A DNA stretch of 64,000 nucleotides, taken from NCBI RefSeq assembly GCF_030373245.1, contig NZ_JAUCZF010000004.1:1-64000 (forward strand), in the 5' to 3' direction. The position numbers and the translations under genes were made by a program. The notes beneath the pieces are model-generated. The model made no database searches. It was not told the DNA's origin and saw only the letters and a list, made by a program, of their open reading frames with translations. Source of the DNA: Hydrogenophaga sp. Its GTDB lineage: Bacteria > Pseudomonadota > Gammaproteobacteria > Burkholderiales > Burkholderiaceae_C. The number at the start of each line of letters is the position of its first letter. Position 1 is the stretch's first letter. This document shows positions 9,854 to 19,535 of this stretch, one piece after another.

Positions 9854-10774
9854 ATGGAACCGATTGCCCTGCTCATCGCTGCCTCGCTCAACGCCGGCAC
9901 CGTGCTGGCCATCGCCGCGCTCGGTTTGCTGATCAACGAAAAAGCCGGCATCGTCAACCTGGGGGCCGAGGGCATGATGCTGTGCTCGGCGCTGGCTGGG
10001 TTCGCGGCGGTGGTGCACACCGGCAGCGGACTGGCTGGTTTTGTCGCTGGCATGGCGGCTGGCGCCATCCTTGCGGCGGTGTTCGGTGTGCTGGTGATAT
10101 GGCTCAACACCAACCAGTACGCTACCGGGCTGGCGCTCTCCTTGTTCGGAGGTGGGCTGTCCGCCTTTGCTGGTGCGAGCTACGTCAAGGCTTCGTTGCC
10201 CGAGCAGCCCAGCTTTGCGATTCCGCTGCTGTCGGACATTCCGTTCCTGGGCTCAGCCTTCTTCCGTCACCACCCCATGGTCTACGTGTGCATCTTTTTG
10301 GTGCTCGGCCTGATCTGGTTTTTGTATCGCACGCGCGCCGGATTGGTGCTGCGCAGCGTGGGCGAGAGCCCGGAGTCGGCGCATGCCCTGGGCTATCCGG
10401 TGCGCCGGATTCGCCTGCTGGCCGTGGTGGCTGGCGGCGCGCTGTGTGGCCTGTCGGGCGCTTACGTGTCCACGGTCTACACGCCGCTGTGGGTAGAGGG
10501 CATGATCGCCGGCAAAGGCTGGATCGCGCTCGCTCTCACCACCTTCGCTACCTGGCGACCGGCACGGGTCTTGCTGGGAGCCTACCTGTTCGGTGGCGTG
10601 ACCATGTTGCAGTTTCACTTGCAGGCGATCGGCGTCAACGTGGCCAGCCAGTTTCTGACCATGATGCCGTACCTGGCGACCATCGTCGTGCTGGTCCTGA
10701 TCTCGCGCAACCCGACTTGGATTCGCGTCAACATGCCCAGCTCGATCGGGAAGCCGTTTTATCCGGGTTCCTAG
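9854..10774 (+). CDS. ABC transporter permease (nucleoside/BMP-type)
   Basis: Multi-TM; NEKAGIVNLGAEGMMLC motif; follows first permease. Confidence 0.88.
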   Translation: MEPIALLIAASLNAGTVLAIAALGLLINEKAGIVNLGAEGMMLCSALAGFAAVVHTGSGLAGFVAGMAAGAILAAVFGVLVIWLNTNQYATGLALSLFGGGLSAFAGASYVKASLPEQPSFAIPLLSDIPFLGSAFFRHHPMVYVCIFLVLGLIWFLYRTRAGLVLRSVGESPESAHALGYPVRRIRLLAVVAGGALCGLSGAYVSTVYTPLWVEGMIAGKGWIALALTTFATWRPARVLLGAYLFGGVTMLQFHLQAIGVNVASQFLTMMPYLATIVVLVLISRNPTWIRVNMPSSIGKPFYPGS

Positions 10775-10890
10775 TGGCAGGGCTACGCTGCACAATTTCA
10801 ATGCCTCACAAGCGCCAACATGGTGCGTTTTGCCGCCGATAATGCTGTCCTGATTTCTTCTGGTTTTTTTCACCCAACCCCGAGGTTCCC

Positions 10891-12042
10891 ATGACCGACC
10901 TGAGAAAACGTTCCCTGATCAAAGCCGCCGCCGCCAGCGCGCTGGCCGGCAGCCTGCTGATGGCCTGCGGCAAGAAAGAAGAAGCCGCACCGGCCCCTGC
11001 GCCGGCCCCCGCAGCCGCCGAAGCGCCCAAGCCCGAGCCGATCAAGGCGGCCTGGGTCTATGTCGGCCCGGTCGGCAATGCCGGCTGGTCGTTCGCCCAC
11101 GACCTCGGCCGCAAGGCGGTTGAGGAGAAGTTTGGTGCCGAGGTGGTGACCACGTTCGTGGAAAGCGTGCCTGAAGGAGCCGACGCCGAGCGCGTGATCC
11201 GCGATCTGGCCCAGCAAGGCAACCAGATCATCTTCGCCACCTCGTTCGGCTTCATGGAGCCCATGCTCAAAGTGGCCGCCGACTTCCCGAACGTGAAGTT
11301 CGAGCACGCCACCGGCTACAAGACCGCACCCAACATGCGCATCTACGACGCCAGCTTTTACCAGGACACCTACCTGGCTGGCGTGATCGCGGGCACCATG
11401 ACCAAGAGCAACACGCTGGGCTATGTGGGCTCGTTCCCGATCCCCGAAGTGCTGCGCAACCTGAACGCCTACACGCTGGGTGCGCAGAGCGTGAATCCGA
11501 AGATCACGGTCAAGACGGTGTGGGTCAACACCTGGTTCGATCCACCGAAGGAAACCGAAGCCGCCCAGAGCCTGATTAACCAGGGTGCTGACGTGCTGCT
11601 GCAGAACACTGACTCCACCGCGGTGCTGGAAACCGCCGAGCGCAACGGCAAGTTTGCCTTCGGCTGGGACAGCGACATGAGCGCCTTCGCGCCGAACGCA
11701 CACCTGGCCTCGGCCGTCGTCTACTGGGGTCCGTACTACATCCAGGCGATCGAAGAGCTCAAGGCCGGCACCTGGGCGTCCAAGCGCACCGTCTGGGGTG
11801 TCAAGGAAGGGCTGAACGACCTGATCAAGGTGTCTGACAAGGTACCTGCCGAGACGGTGGCCAAGCTGGACGAGATCAAGGCCGGCATGAAGGCGGGCAC
11901 TTTTGAGGTGTTCAACGGCCCGATCATGGACAACACCGGCAAAGAGGTGCTGGCTGCTGGCGCCGTGGGCGACCAGGACTGGCGCGACAAGGTGAACTTC
12001 TTTGTCAAGGGCATCGAAGGCAAGGTGCCCGCCGGCAACTGA
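10891..12042 (+). CDS. BMP-family ABC transporter substrate-binding lipoprotein
   Basis: Lipobox SLLMACGKKEE; BMP-like AAWVYVGPVGNAGWSFAHDLGR and GADAERVIRDLAQQGNQIIFATSFGFMEP. Confidence 0.9.
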   Translation: MTDLRKRSLIKAAAASALAGSLLMACGKKEEAAPAPAPAPAAAEAPKPEPIKAAWVYVGPVGNAGWSFAHDLGRKAVEEKFGAEVVTTFVESVPEGADAERVIRDLAQQGNQIIFATSFGFMEPMLKVAADFPNVKFEHATGYKTAPNMRIYDASFYQDTYLAGVIAGTMTKSNTLGYVGSFPIPEVLRNLNAYTLGAQSVNPKITVKTVWVNTWFDPPKETEAAQSLINQGADVLLQNTDSTAVLETAERNGKFAFGWDSDMSAFAPNAHLASAVVYWGPYYIQAIEELKAGTWASKRTVWGVKEGLNDLIKVSDKVPAETVAKLDEIKAGMKAGTFEVFNGPIMDNTGKEVLAAGAVGDQDWRDKVNFFVKGIEGKVPAGN

Positions 12043-12115
12043 GGCCAATTGCACCCGCCCGGTCCTCCGGGCTTTGGGCTCACAGGGCCGCATCCGCCAG
12101 CCGGATGTCGGCACG

Positions 12116-12156
12116 GCCACCCCGCTGGCGCGATGCGCTGGCCGGGTGGCTTTTTT
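12116..12156 (+). terminator. Rho-independent terminator-like hairpin (GCCACCC...GGGTGGC-T6)
   Basis: Inverted repeat followed by TTTTTT, ending about 15 nt before the Rieske ATG. Confidence 0.65.
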
Positions 12157-12170
12157 CATAGGAGATACGC

Positions 12171-13142
12171 ATGACAGACAAGCCCCTCGCAACCGAACAA
12201 GGCTGGTGGTGGCCCGTGGCGCTGGATACCGATCTGGGCGCCGAGCCCCTGGCAGTGCAGCTGATGGGCCAGGCGCTGGTGCTGTGGCGCGATGGCCAGG
12301 GTGCCCCGGTGCTGATGACCGACCGCTGCCCGCACCGGGGCGCCCAGCTCTCGCTCGGACAGGTGCACGACGGCGTGTTGCAGTGCCCTTACCACGGCTG
12401 GCGTTTCAACGCCGAAGGTCGCTGCGTCGGGATTCCCGCGCAGCCCAGCTTCGTGCCACCCGCGACTCACACCGCTTGCCGCCACGGCGCGCGCAGCAAG
12501 CACGGCCTGATCTGGGCCAGCCTGGGCGACGCGGTGCACGAGCCGCCAGCGCTCAGGGGCCTGCCTTCGCGCCGACTGATCTACGGCCCCTTTGACGTTC
12601 ACACCAGCGCTCCGCGCGCGGTAGAGAACTTCCTCGACACAGCGCACTTCGCCTACGTGCACCGCGGCTGGCTGGGCGAGGCGTCCCACCCAGAGGTACC
12701 CCCCTACGACGTCACGACCACCGCCGACGGCCGGCCGGTGATCGAACAGTACAAAGCCTGGCAGCCGCGCGCCAGTGCCAGCTCGCCTGGCGGCGACTGG
12801 GTGGACTATCGCTACGAGGTGCTCAGCCCTTACAGTGCGCTGCTGACCAAGCGTGCCGAGGGCGGTGGACCTCAGGACAGCTACGTGGCCTGGGCCTGCC
12901 CCACCACCGAGGAGAGCTGTCGGCTCTGGTTTGCGCAGTACACCAGCGACGACCAGTCATCCGACGATGAGCTGCGCGATTTTCAGGTCACGATTTTTTC
13001 CCAGGATCAGCCCATTCTGGAATCGCAGCAGCCTCGGCGCCTGCCGATCAGTGGGGGAGAGCTCATGGGCTCGGCCGACCGACTGAGCGTGGCCTACCGG
13101 CGTTACCTGCAGCGTTGTGGCATTGCCTACGGCGTCTGCTGA
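12171..13142 (+). CDS. Rieske-type non-heme iron oxygenase
   Basis: CPHRGAQLS...CPYHGW Rieske cluster; ENFLDTAHFAYVH mononuclear-iron motif. Confidence 0.88.
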   Translation: MTDKPLATEQGWWWPVALDTDLGAEPLAVQLMGQALVLWRDGQGAPVLMTDRCPHRGAQLSLGQVHDGVLQCPYHGWRFNAEGRCVGIPAQPSFVPPATHTACRHGARSKHGLIWASLGDAVHEPPALRGLPSRRLIYGPFDVHTSAPRAVENFLDTAHFAYVHRGWLGEASHPEVPPYDVTTTADGRPVIEQYKAWQPRASASSPGGDWVDYRYEVLSPYSALLTKRAEGGGPQDSYVAWACPTTEESCRLWFAQYTSDDQSSDDELRDFQVTIFSQDQPILESQQPRRLPISGGELMGSADRLSVAYRRYLQRCGIAYGVC

Positions 13143-13153
13143 AAGGAGTCCAC

Positions 13154-14179
13154 ATGACCCAGCCTCTGTCGCCTGCCGAGCTCGCCCGCCGCATTCCCAA
13201 GGCCGAGCTGCACCTGCACATCGAAGGCTCGCTGGAGCCCGAGCTGATCTTCTCGCTGGCCCAGCGCAATGGCGTGAGCCTGCCGTACGCCAGCGTGGAG
13301 GCGCTGCGTGCGGCCTATGCCTTCACCGACCTGCAGAGCTTTCTGGACATCTACTACGCTGGCGCCAGCGTGCTGCTGAGGGAGGCCGACTTTTACGACA
13401 TGGCCTGGGCGTACTTCGAGCGTGCCCATGCGGATCGGGTCATCCACGCCGAGCTGTTCTTCGACCCGCAGACACACACCGAGCGCGGCGTGTCGATGGC
13501 GGCCGTGATCGGCGGCCTGTCGCGCGCCTGTGCCGATGCGCAGCAGAAGCTGGGCATCAGCGCTGCGCTGATCCTGTGCTTTCTGCGTCACCTGAGCGAA
13601 GACGACGCCTTCGCCACGCTGGAGGCCGCGCTGCCGCACCGCGCGCATTTCATCGGTGTGGGCCTGGATTCCAGCGAGCTCGGGCATCCGCCGAGCAAGT
13701 TTGAGCGCGTGTTTGCGCGCTGCCGCGAGCTCGGCCTGCACGTGGTGGCCCACGCCGGCGAAGAAGGACCGCCCGAGTACATGTGGCAGGCCATTGACCT
13801 GCTCAAGGTTGAGCGCATCGACCACGGAGTGGCCTGCCTGCAAGACCCGCTGCTGGTCGCCGAGCTGGCGCACACCCGGCTGCCGCTCACCGTGTGCCCG
13901 CTCTCCAACCTCAAGCTCAGCGTGGTGAACGACTTGAGTGCACACCCGCTCAAGCGGATGCTGGATGCGGGTCTGTGCGTGACCATCAATTCCGACGACC
14001 CGGCTTATTTTGGTGGCTACATGAACGCCAACTTTGTGCAGACCGTCGAGGCGCTGGGACTCACGCGCGACGAGGTGATCACGCTGGCCAGAAACAGTTT
14101 CGAGGCGAGTTTTGTGGATGCGGACCGGCGCAGTGCCTGCCTGCAGCAAGTGAGTTCGTTGGCAAGGGTGCAGGCCTGA
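13154..14179 (+). CDS. add: Adenosine deaminase family protein
   Basis: PKAELHLHIEGSLEPE, VVAHAGEEG, RIDHGV, VTINSDDPAYFGGY motifs. Confidence 0.9.
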   Translation: MTQPLSPAELARRIPKAELHLHIEGSLEPELIFSLAQRNGVSLPYASVEALRAAYAFTDLQSFLDIYYAGASVLLREADFYDMAWAYFERAHADRVIHAELFFDPQTHTERGVSMAAVIGGLSRACADAQQKLGISAALILCFLRHLSEDDAFATLEAALPHRAHFIGVGLDSSELGHPPSKFERVFARCRELGLHVVAHAGEEGPPEYMWQAIDLLKVERIDHGVACLQDPLLVAELAHTRLPLTVCPLSNLKLSVVNDLSAHPLKRMLDAGLCVTINSDDPAYFGGYMNANFVQTVEALGLTRDEVITLARNSFEASFVDADRRSACLQQVSSLARVQA

Positions 14180-14190
14180 GTGCGAAGGCC

Positions 14191-14532
14191 TCAGAGCACC
14201 GTCGATGGGGCCTGCAAGGCAATCGTGACCAGCGCACAGGCATCCGTGATGGCCAGCACACTGTGCATTGCATCGCCGGTCAGGTAGAGCAATTGCCCTG
14301 GCGCCAGTTGTGCACTTTCGCCATCCAGTCCGATCTCGATCTGTCCTGATACGCATTGAACCGTGATTTCTCCCGGCACCCGGTGCGGCGGCAAGCCTTT
14401 GCCGGCTGGGATCAGCAGGCGGATCACCTCCAGATCGCGCGATTTGAACAAGGCGGTCGCACTGAGCGCCCCGGCCGCAACGGCTGCAGCGATGTCGACC
14501 GGCTGCCCAGGATGGGTGTGTGGGATGGCCAT
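14191..14532 (-). CDS. Cupin-domain protein
   Basis: PHRVPGEITVQCVSGQIEIGLDG...LAPGQLLYLTGDAMHSVLA. Confidence 0.75.
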   Translation of the reverse strand: MAIPHTHPGQPVDIAAAVAAGALSATALFKSRDLEVIRLLIPAGKGLPPHRVPGEITVQCVSGQIEIGLDGESAQLAPGQLLYLTGDAMHSVLAITDACALVTIALQAPSTVL

Positions 14533-14594
14533 GGGATGACCATACGCTGTCTGCAGTGCGTTGTCACCCCGGACGACACTACAATCCTCGACAG

Positions 14595-14624
14595 CGAACC
14601 GGTGCTTCCCCGGTTCGTTTTTTT
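14595..14624 (+). terminator. Hairpin CGAACCGG-N7-CCGGTTCG followed by T7 (terminator/attenuator-like)
   Basis: Perfect 8-bp stem and T-tract just upstream of the second BMP-family gene. Confidence 0.65.
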
Positions 14625-14637
14625 GTTTGCGGAAGCC

Positions 14638-15762
14638 ATGTCGAGGAACACCATGTACAAAAACCTCGTGGCCCGGCGCGCCTGCGCCCTGGCGGTCACC
14701 TGTTTGCCTTTTTTCTTCTCCCCTGTGGTCTCAGCCCAAACGGCCCCGGCCGTGGCGCCGCCATTGAAGGTGGCGTTTGTCTACGTGGCGCCGCTGACCG
14801 AGGCCGGCTGGGTACGCCAGCACGAGCAGGGCCGCCTGGCGGTCGAGGCCGCGCTCGGCAACCAGGTGCAGACCCGCTACGTGGAAAACGTGGCCGAGGG
14901 CGCGGATGCCGAGCGGGTGATCCGCGACCTGGCGCGCCAGGGGCAACAGCTCATCTTCACCCCCAGCTTTGGCTACATGGAGCCCACGCTCAAGGTGGCG
15001 CGCGAGTTTCCGGATGTGAAGTTCGAGTCGATCACCGGCTACAAGACCGCGCCCAACGTGGCCACGGCCAACGCGCGCTACTACCAGGGACGTTACCTGG
15101 CGGGTATCGCGGCCGGACGTCTTGCCACGCAAGCTGGCTACGTGGCGGGCTTCCCGATCCCCGAGGTGGTGCAGGGCATCAACGCCTTCGCGTTGGGCAT
15201 GCGCTCGGTCAACCCGACAGCCACGGTGCGGGTGGTGTTCCTGGGTGAGTGGTTCAACCCGCCGCGCGAGCGCGACGCGGCGATGACGCTGATGAACCAG
15301 GGCGCCGAAGTGCTCGCTTTCCACACCGGCTCCACCGCGGTGATGACGGCCGCGCAAGAGCGTGGGCGTCTCGCGGTGGCCTATCACTCCGACATGAGCC
15401 GCTTTGCGCCCGATGCGCAGATCGCTGCAGTGACCCACCGCTGGGGGGATTACTACACGCAGCGGGTGAAGGCGGTGCTGGAGGGCCGCTGGGCCAGCGG
15501 CACGGTGTGGGGTGGCGTCAAGGAGGGGATGATTGCGATCGAAGGCTTTGGTCCCAAGACGCCGGCTGCGGTGCGCAGCGAGGTGCTGGCTCGGCAAACC
15601 GATCTGGCGGCGGGTCGCCTCAAGGTCTTTGCGGGCGGCCAGGCTGGCGTGAAGGACAACGCCGGTCGCCAGGTCATCGCGCCAGGGCAGAGTCTCTCGG
15701 ACGCCGATATCCAGGCCATGGACTGGGCGGTCGAGGGCGTGGTGGGCTCGTTCAGACCCTGA
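14638..15762 (+). CDS. BMP-family substrate-binding protein (second paralogue)
   Basis: Similar to 10891..12042 (GADAERVIRDLARQGQQLIFTPSFGYMEPTLKVA); non-lipoprotein signal peptide. Confidence 0.87.
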   Translation: MSRNTMYKNLVARRACALAVTCLPFFFSPVVSAQTAPAVAPPLKVAFVYVAPLTEAGWVRQHEQGRLAVEAALGNQVQTRYVENVAEGADAERVIRDLARQGQQLIFTPSFGYMEPTLKVAREFPDVKFESITGYKTAPNVATANARYYQGRYLAGIAAGRLATQAGYVAGFPIPEVVQGINAFALGMRSVNPTATVRVVFLGEWFNPPRERDAAMTLMNQGAEVLAFHTGSTAVMTAAQERGRLAVAYHSDMSRFAPDAQIAAVTHRWGDYYTQRVKAVLEGRWASGTVWGGVKEGMIAIEGFGPKTPAAVRSEVLARQTDLAAGRLKVFAGGQAGVKDNAGRQVIAPGQSLSDADIQAMDWAVEGVVGSFRP

Positions 15763-15870
15763 GGCAAGTGCCGGGGTGCGCTGCGTGCCATGTGCGGTTT
15801 CTCACGTGGCGTATCGACGCCATGCCCGGGGCGGTATGAACGGGTGCAGCGCCTTGGGTACAGTGTGCGG

Positions 15871-17154
15871 ATGATGCAAGCCTACCGCGCCGCCCTGCTG
15901 CGCTTTGACGACCAGCACCGGCCGGTGTACGACACCGACGGACTGTTGGTGACTGCGCCCGATCGGCGGGGTGTGCACACCGTGCGCGCGGCGGGGTCCC
16001 ACAGCGCCTTGATCGGGCAGTTCGCGGACCTGGAGGTGCATGACTGGCGCGACCACCTGATCGCGCCGGGCTTTGTCGACATGCATGTGCATTACCCGCA
16101 GACCGACGTGATCGGCTCGCCGGCCGATGGTCTGCTGCCCTGGCTGGAGCACTACACCTTTCCGCACGAAGCGCGCTTTGCGGATCCGGACTATGCACGC
16201 GGCGTGGCAGAGTTCTTTTTTGACGAACTGCAGCGCCACGGCGTCACCACCGCACTGACCTTTGCCACCTCGCACCCGGCCTCAGTGACGGCTGCGTTCG
16301 AGGCTGCGCAAGCGCGTGGCCTGCGATTCATCACCGGCAAGGTGCTGCAGGATCGCCACAGCCCGGACGGCGTGCGCGACGAAACCGAACAGAGCCTGAT
16401 CGACAGCGAAAACCTGTTGCAGAGCTGGCACGGCGTGGACCGGCTGGGCTATGCGATCACGCCGCGCTTTGCGCCGTCCTGCACGCCCGCGCAACTTCGA
16501 GGCGCAGGCGAACTCGCGGCGCGCCACCCCGATGTCTGGATCCAGTCGCATGTGGCGGAAAACCACGACGAGGTGCGCTGGGCGCACGAGCTGTTTCCTG
16601 AGGCGGGCAGCTACCTGGGCGTTTATGGCGACTTTGGTTTGTTGCGCGAGCGAGCCGTTTACGCGCACTGCATTCATTTGAGTCAGGGCGATCGCGCGCT
16701 CATGCAGCGCTCGGGCGCCGTGGCCGCGGTTTGCCCCACCAGCAACCTGTTTCTGGGCAGCGGTTTCTTCGACTACCTTGCGGCGGACTCTGCGGGCATG
16801 GCGTATGGTCTGGCCAGCGATGTCGGCGGCGGCACCAGCTTCTCGCCTTTCAAGACCATGCTCGCGGCCTACTTCGTGGGGCGCGAAGGCCAGAGCAAGC
16901 CAGGCCTGAGCCTGAAGCCCTCGCAGCTCTGGTGGCAGCACACGGCGGGCGCGGCGCAGGCACTGGGGCTGAAGGAGGTGGTCGGCAATCTGCAACCGGG
17001 CCACGAAGCCGACTTCGTCGTGCTCAACCCGCAGGCCTCGCCGCTGCTGGCGCGCCGCACGCAGCAGGCCAGTGACCTGGAAGAGCTGCTGTTTGCGCTG
17101 ATCGTGCTGGGCGACGAGCGCGTGGTCACGCGCACCGTCATCGCCAGTCGCTGA
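15871..17154 (+). CDS. guaD: Guanine deaminase
   Basis: APGFVDMHVHYPQTDVIGSPADGLLPWLEHYTFP; HCIHLS, SDVGGGTSFS motifs. Confidence 0.92.
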   Translation: MMQAYRAALLRFDDQHRPVYDTDGLLVTAPDRRGVHTVRAAGSHSALIGQFADLEVHDWRDHLIAPGFVDMHVHYPQTDVIGSPADGLLPWLEHYTFPHEARFADPDYARGVAEFFFDELQRHGVTTALTFATSHPASVTAAFEAAQARGLRFITGKVLQDRHSPDGVRDETEQSLIDSENLLQSWHGVDRLGYAITPRFAPSCTPAQLRGAGELAARHPDVWIQSHVAENHDEVRWAHELFPEAGSYLGVYGDFGLLRERAVYAHCIHLSQGDRALMQRSGAVAAVCPTSNLFLGSGFFDYLAADSAGMAYGLASDVGGGTSFSPFKTMLAAYFVGREGQSKPGLSLKPSQLWWQHTAGAAQALGLKEVVGNLQPGHEADFVVLNPQASPLLARRTQQASDLEELLFALIVLGDERVVTRTVIASR

Positions 17155-17157
17155 GCG

Positions 17158-18156
17158 TCAGCCGTATTTCAGCTCGGTCGCCTTGCCCCAGAACACCCGG
17201 TACATGAACACCGTGTAGCCGATGATCACGGGCAACGTGATCGCCACTCCCACAAAAATGACATTCAACGAGGCGGTGCTGATCGCGGCCTCCCACACGG
17301 TCATGCGGCCGATCACGATGTCAGGAAAGATGCTGTAGGCCAGACCGAAGAAGGCCAGCACAAAGATCAGCACCGTGTTGGCAAATACCAGCCAGCCGTA
17401 GCCAGCCACCACCAGGGCTGGCCGGGTCACGACCCAGCGCATGGCAAAGAACGCCAGCGCGCACATCAGCGGTACCGGCAGCAACGCAAAGACCTGGGGC
17501 ACGCCAAACCACTTGTCCAGCACACCGGTCTTCACCAGCGGGGTGGCGGCTGAAATCGCAAGCAGAGCCAACGCCATGGGCCAAATCGCGCGCCGTGCCC
17601 AGCGCACCGCGCGAAGCTGCAGCTCACCTTCGGTCTTCATGATCAACCAGCCCGCCCCGAGAAGCACGTAGGCCGCTGGCAGCGTGAGCGCAATCCCCAG
17701 GCTGAAGGCCCAACCCAGTGCGCCCGGTGCAAAGCCCGTGATGTAGCTGCCCAGCATCCAGCCCTGTGCTGCGCTGGCCATGAGCGAGCCAGCAAAAAAC
17801 GCGCGGTTCCAGAACGGCTTGTAGCGCGTGGGCGCCTTGACGCGAAAGTCAAACGCCACGCCGCGCAGGATGAGCCCGATCAGCATCACCGTCACCGGCA
17901 AGTAAAGCACTTGCAACACCACGCCGTGCGCAAAGGGAAAGGCGATCAGCAGCACGCCCACACCCAGCACCAGCCAGGTTTCATTGGCGTCCCAGAACGG
18001 ACCGATGCTGGCGACCAGGGTGTCCTTGTCGGCGTCGCTGGCCAGCGGCAGCAGCAGGCCTACCCCCAGGTCGTAGCCGTCCAGGATCACATACGCCAGC
18101 AGCGACAGGCCCATCACCGCCAGGAAAAACAGTGGCAGGAATTCAGCCCAGCTCAT
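17158..18156 (-). CDS. cydB: Cytochrome bd-type (CIO-like) oxidase subunit II
   Basis: ILDGYDLGVGLLLPLASD...PFWDANETWLVLGVG; start overlaps the subunit I stop. Confidence 0.9.
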   Translation of the reverse strand: MSWAEFLPLFFLAVMGLSLLAYVILDGYDLGVGLLLPLASDADKDTLVASIGPFWDANETWLVLGVGVLLIAFPFAHGVVLQVLYLPVTVMLIGLILRGVAFDFRVKAPTRYKPFWNRAFFAGSLMASAAQGWMLGSYITGFAPGALGWAFSLGIALTLPAAYVLLGAGWLIMKTEGELQLRAVRWARRAIWPMALALLAISAATPLVKTGVLDKWFGVPQVFALLPVPLMCALAFFAMRWVVTRPALVVAGYGWLVFANTVLIFVLAFFGLAYSIFPDIVIGRMTVWEAAISTASLNVIFVGVAITLPVIIGYTVFMYRVFWGKATELKYG

Positions 18157-19517
18157 ACCCCGGCCTTTCCAAGCAGCGCACCCGTCGGCGCTTCTGGCGC
18201 GTGTTGCTTCGGATGCTCGGCCATGTACTTGAGCACCCCCACATACGTCACGAGCAGCAAGCCGTAGACGACGAGGTAGGCGGTGAGCGTGAGGGCGATG
18301 TAGGGCGGTGGCACGGTGGTGGCGGCTTCGGCGGTGCGCATCAGCCCGTACACCAGGTAGGGCTGACGCCCGATCTCGGTCACGTACCAGCCCGCCAGCG
18401 TGGCGACCCAGCCGGAAAACGCCATGCCCGAGAGCACCCACAGCAGGGGTCGCGGCAAAGTCACCTCGGCTTCGCGACGCTGCTTCCACAGGCGCCAGGC
18501 CGTGAAGCTGGCGATCAGCAGCATCAGCGTGCCCACGCCCACCATCACGCGGAAAGCGTAGAACACCGGGGCCACCGGCGGGTGCGAGCCTTCGAACTCG
18601 TTCAAGCCCTGAATTTCGCCGTCCAGCTCATGCGTCAGGATCAGGCTGGCGAGCTTGGGAATTTCAATCGCGAAGTGCGTGGTGCGTTCTTGTTCGTCGG
18701 GGATGCCGAACAGCGTGAGCGGCGCGCCGCGTTGCGTGTCCCAGATGCCTTCCATGGCAGCCACCTTGGCGGGCTGGTGTTCCAGCGTGTTCAGTCCGTG
18801 CAGGTCGCCGGCCACAAATTGCAGCGGCATCACGGCAGCGGCGGTGAAAACGGCGGCGCGCAAGGCCTTGTGGGTGCCGCGTGTGGCACTGCCCTTGAGC
18901 AACTGCCAAGCGCAGAGACCTGCGATCAGAAAGGACGCGGTCAGCGCTGAGGCCAGCAGCTTGTGGGCTAGGCGGTAGGGGAACGAGGGATTGAAGATCA
19001 CCGCCAGCCAGTCGGTGGGAATGAACCGCCCGTTGATGATTTCATACCCCGCTGGCGTATGCATCCAGGAATTCAGGCTCAGGATCCAGAAGGCCGACAT
19101 GGTGGTACCGACGGCCACCAGGAACGTGGCGATCAGGTGCACCCGCTCGCTCACCCGGCCACGACCGAACAGCATGATGCCGAGGAAGCTGGCTTCCAGG
19201 AAAAACGCCGTCAGAACCTCGTAGCCCAGCAGCGGGCCAGAGATGTTGCCGGTGCGCTCCATGAAGCCGGGCCAGTTGGTGCCGAACTGAAAGCTCATCA
19301 CGATGCCCGAGACCACGCCCAGCGCAAAGGTGAGGGCGAACACCTTGGTCCAGAAGTAATAGGCCTCTTCCCAGGCCCCGTCGCGCGTCTGCACGAATCG
19401 AAGTCGAAAGAACAGCAGGAACCAGCACAGCGCGATCGTGATCGTCGGGAACAGGATGTGGAAACTGATGTTCGCGGCGAACTGGATGCGCGAAAGGATG
19501 AGGGCGTCGAATTCCAT
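18153..19517 (-). CDS. cydA: Cytochrome bd-type (CIO-like) oxidase subunit I
   Basis: SRIQFAANISFHILFPTITIALCW; GRQPYLVYGLMRTAEA; short Q-loop suggests the CIO type. Confidence 0.9.
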   Translation of the reverse strand: MEFDALILSRIQFAANISFHILFPTITIALCWFLLFFRLRFVQTRDGAWEEAYYFWTKVFALTFALGVVSGIVMSFQFGTNWPGFMERTGNISGPLLGYEVLTAFFLEASFLGIMLFGRGRVSERVHLIATFLVAVGTTMSAFWILSLNSWMHTPAGYEIINGRFIPTDWLAVIFNPSFPYRLAHKLLASALTASFLIAGLCAWQLLKGSATRGTHKALRAAVFTAAAVMPLQFVAGDLHGLNTLEHQPAKVAAMEGIWDTQRGAPLTLFGIPDEQERTTHFAIEIPKLASLILTHELDGEIQGLNEFEGSHPPVAPVFYAFRVMVGVGTLMLLIASFTAWRLWKQRREAEVTLPRPLLWVLSGMAFSGWVATLAGWYVTEIGRQPYLVYGLMRTAEAATTVPPPYIALTLTAYLVVYGLLLVTYVGVLKYMAEHPKQHAPEAPTGALLGKAGV

Positions 19518-19535
19518 GGTGGTGTGTTGGTGGTG

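Noticed and set aside
9178-10842. 554-aa plus-strand ORF spanning both permeases
   Set aside because: Out-of-frame with two clear permease genes; sequence is low-complexity Arg/Gly-rich
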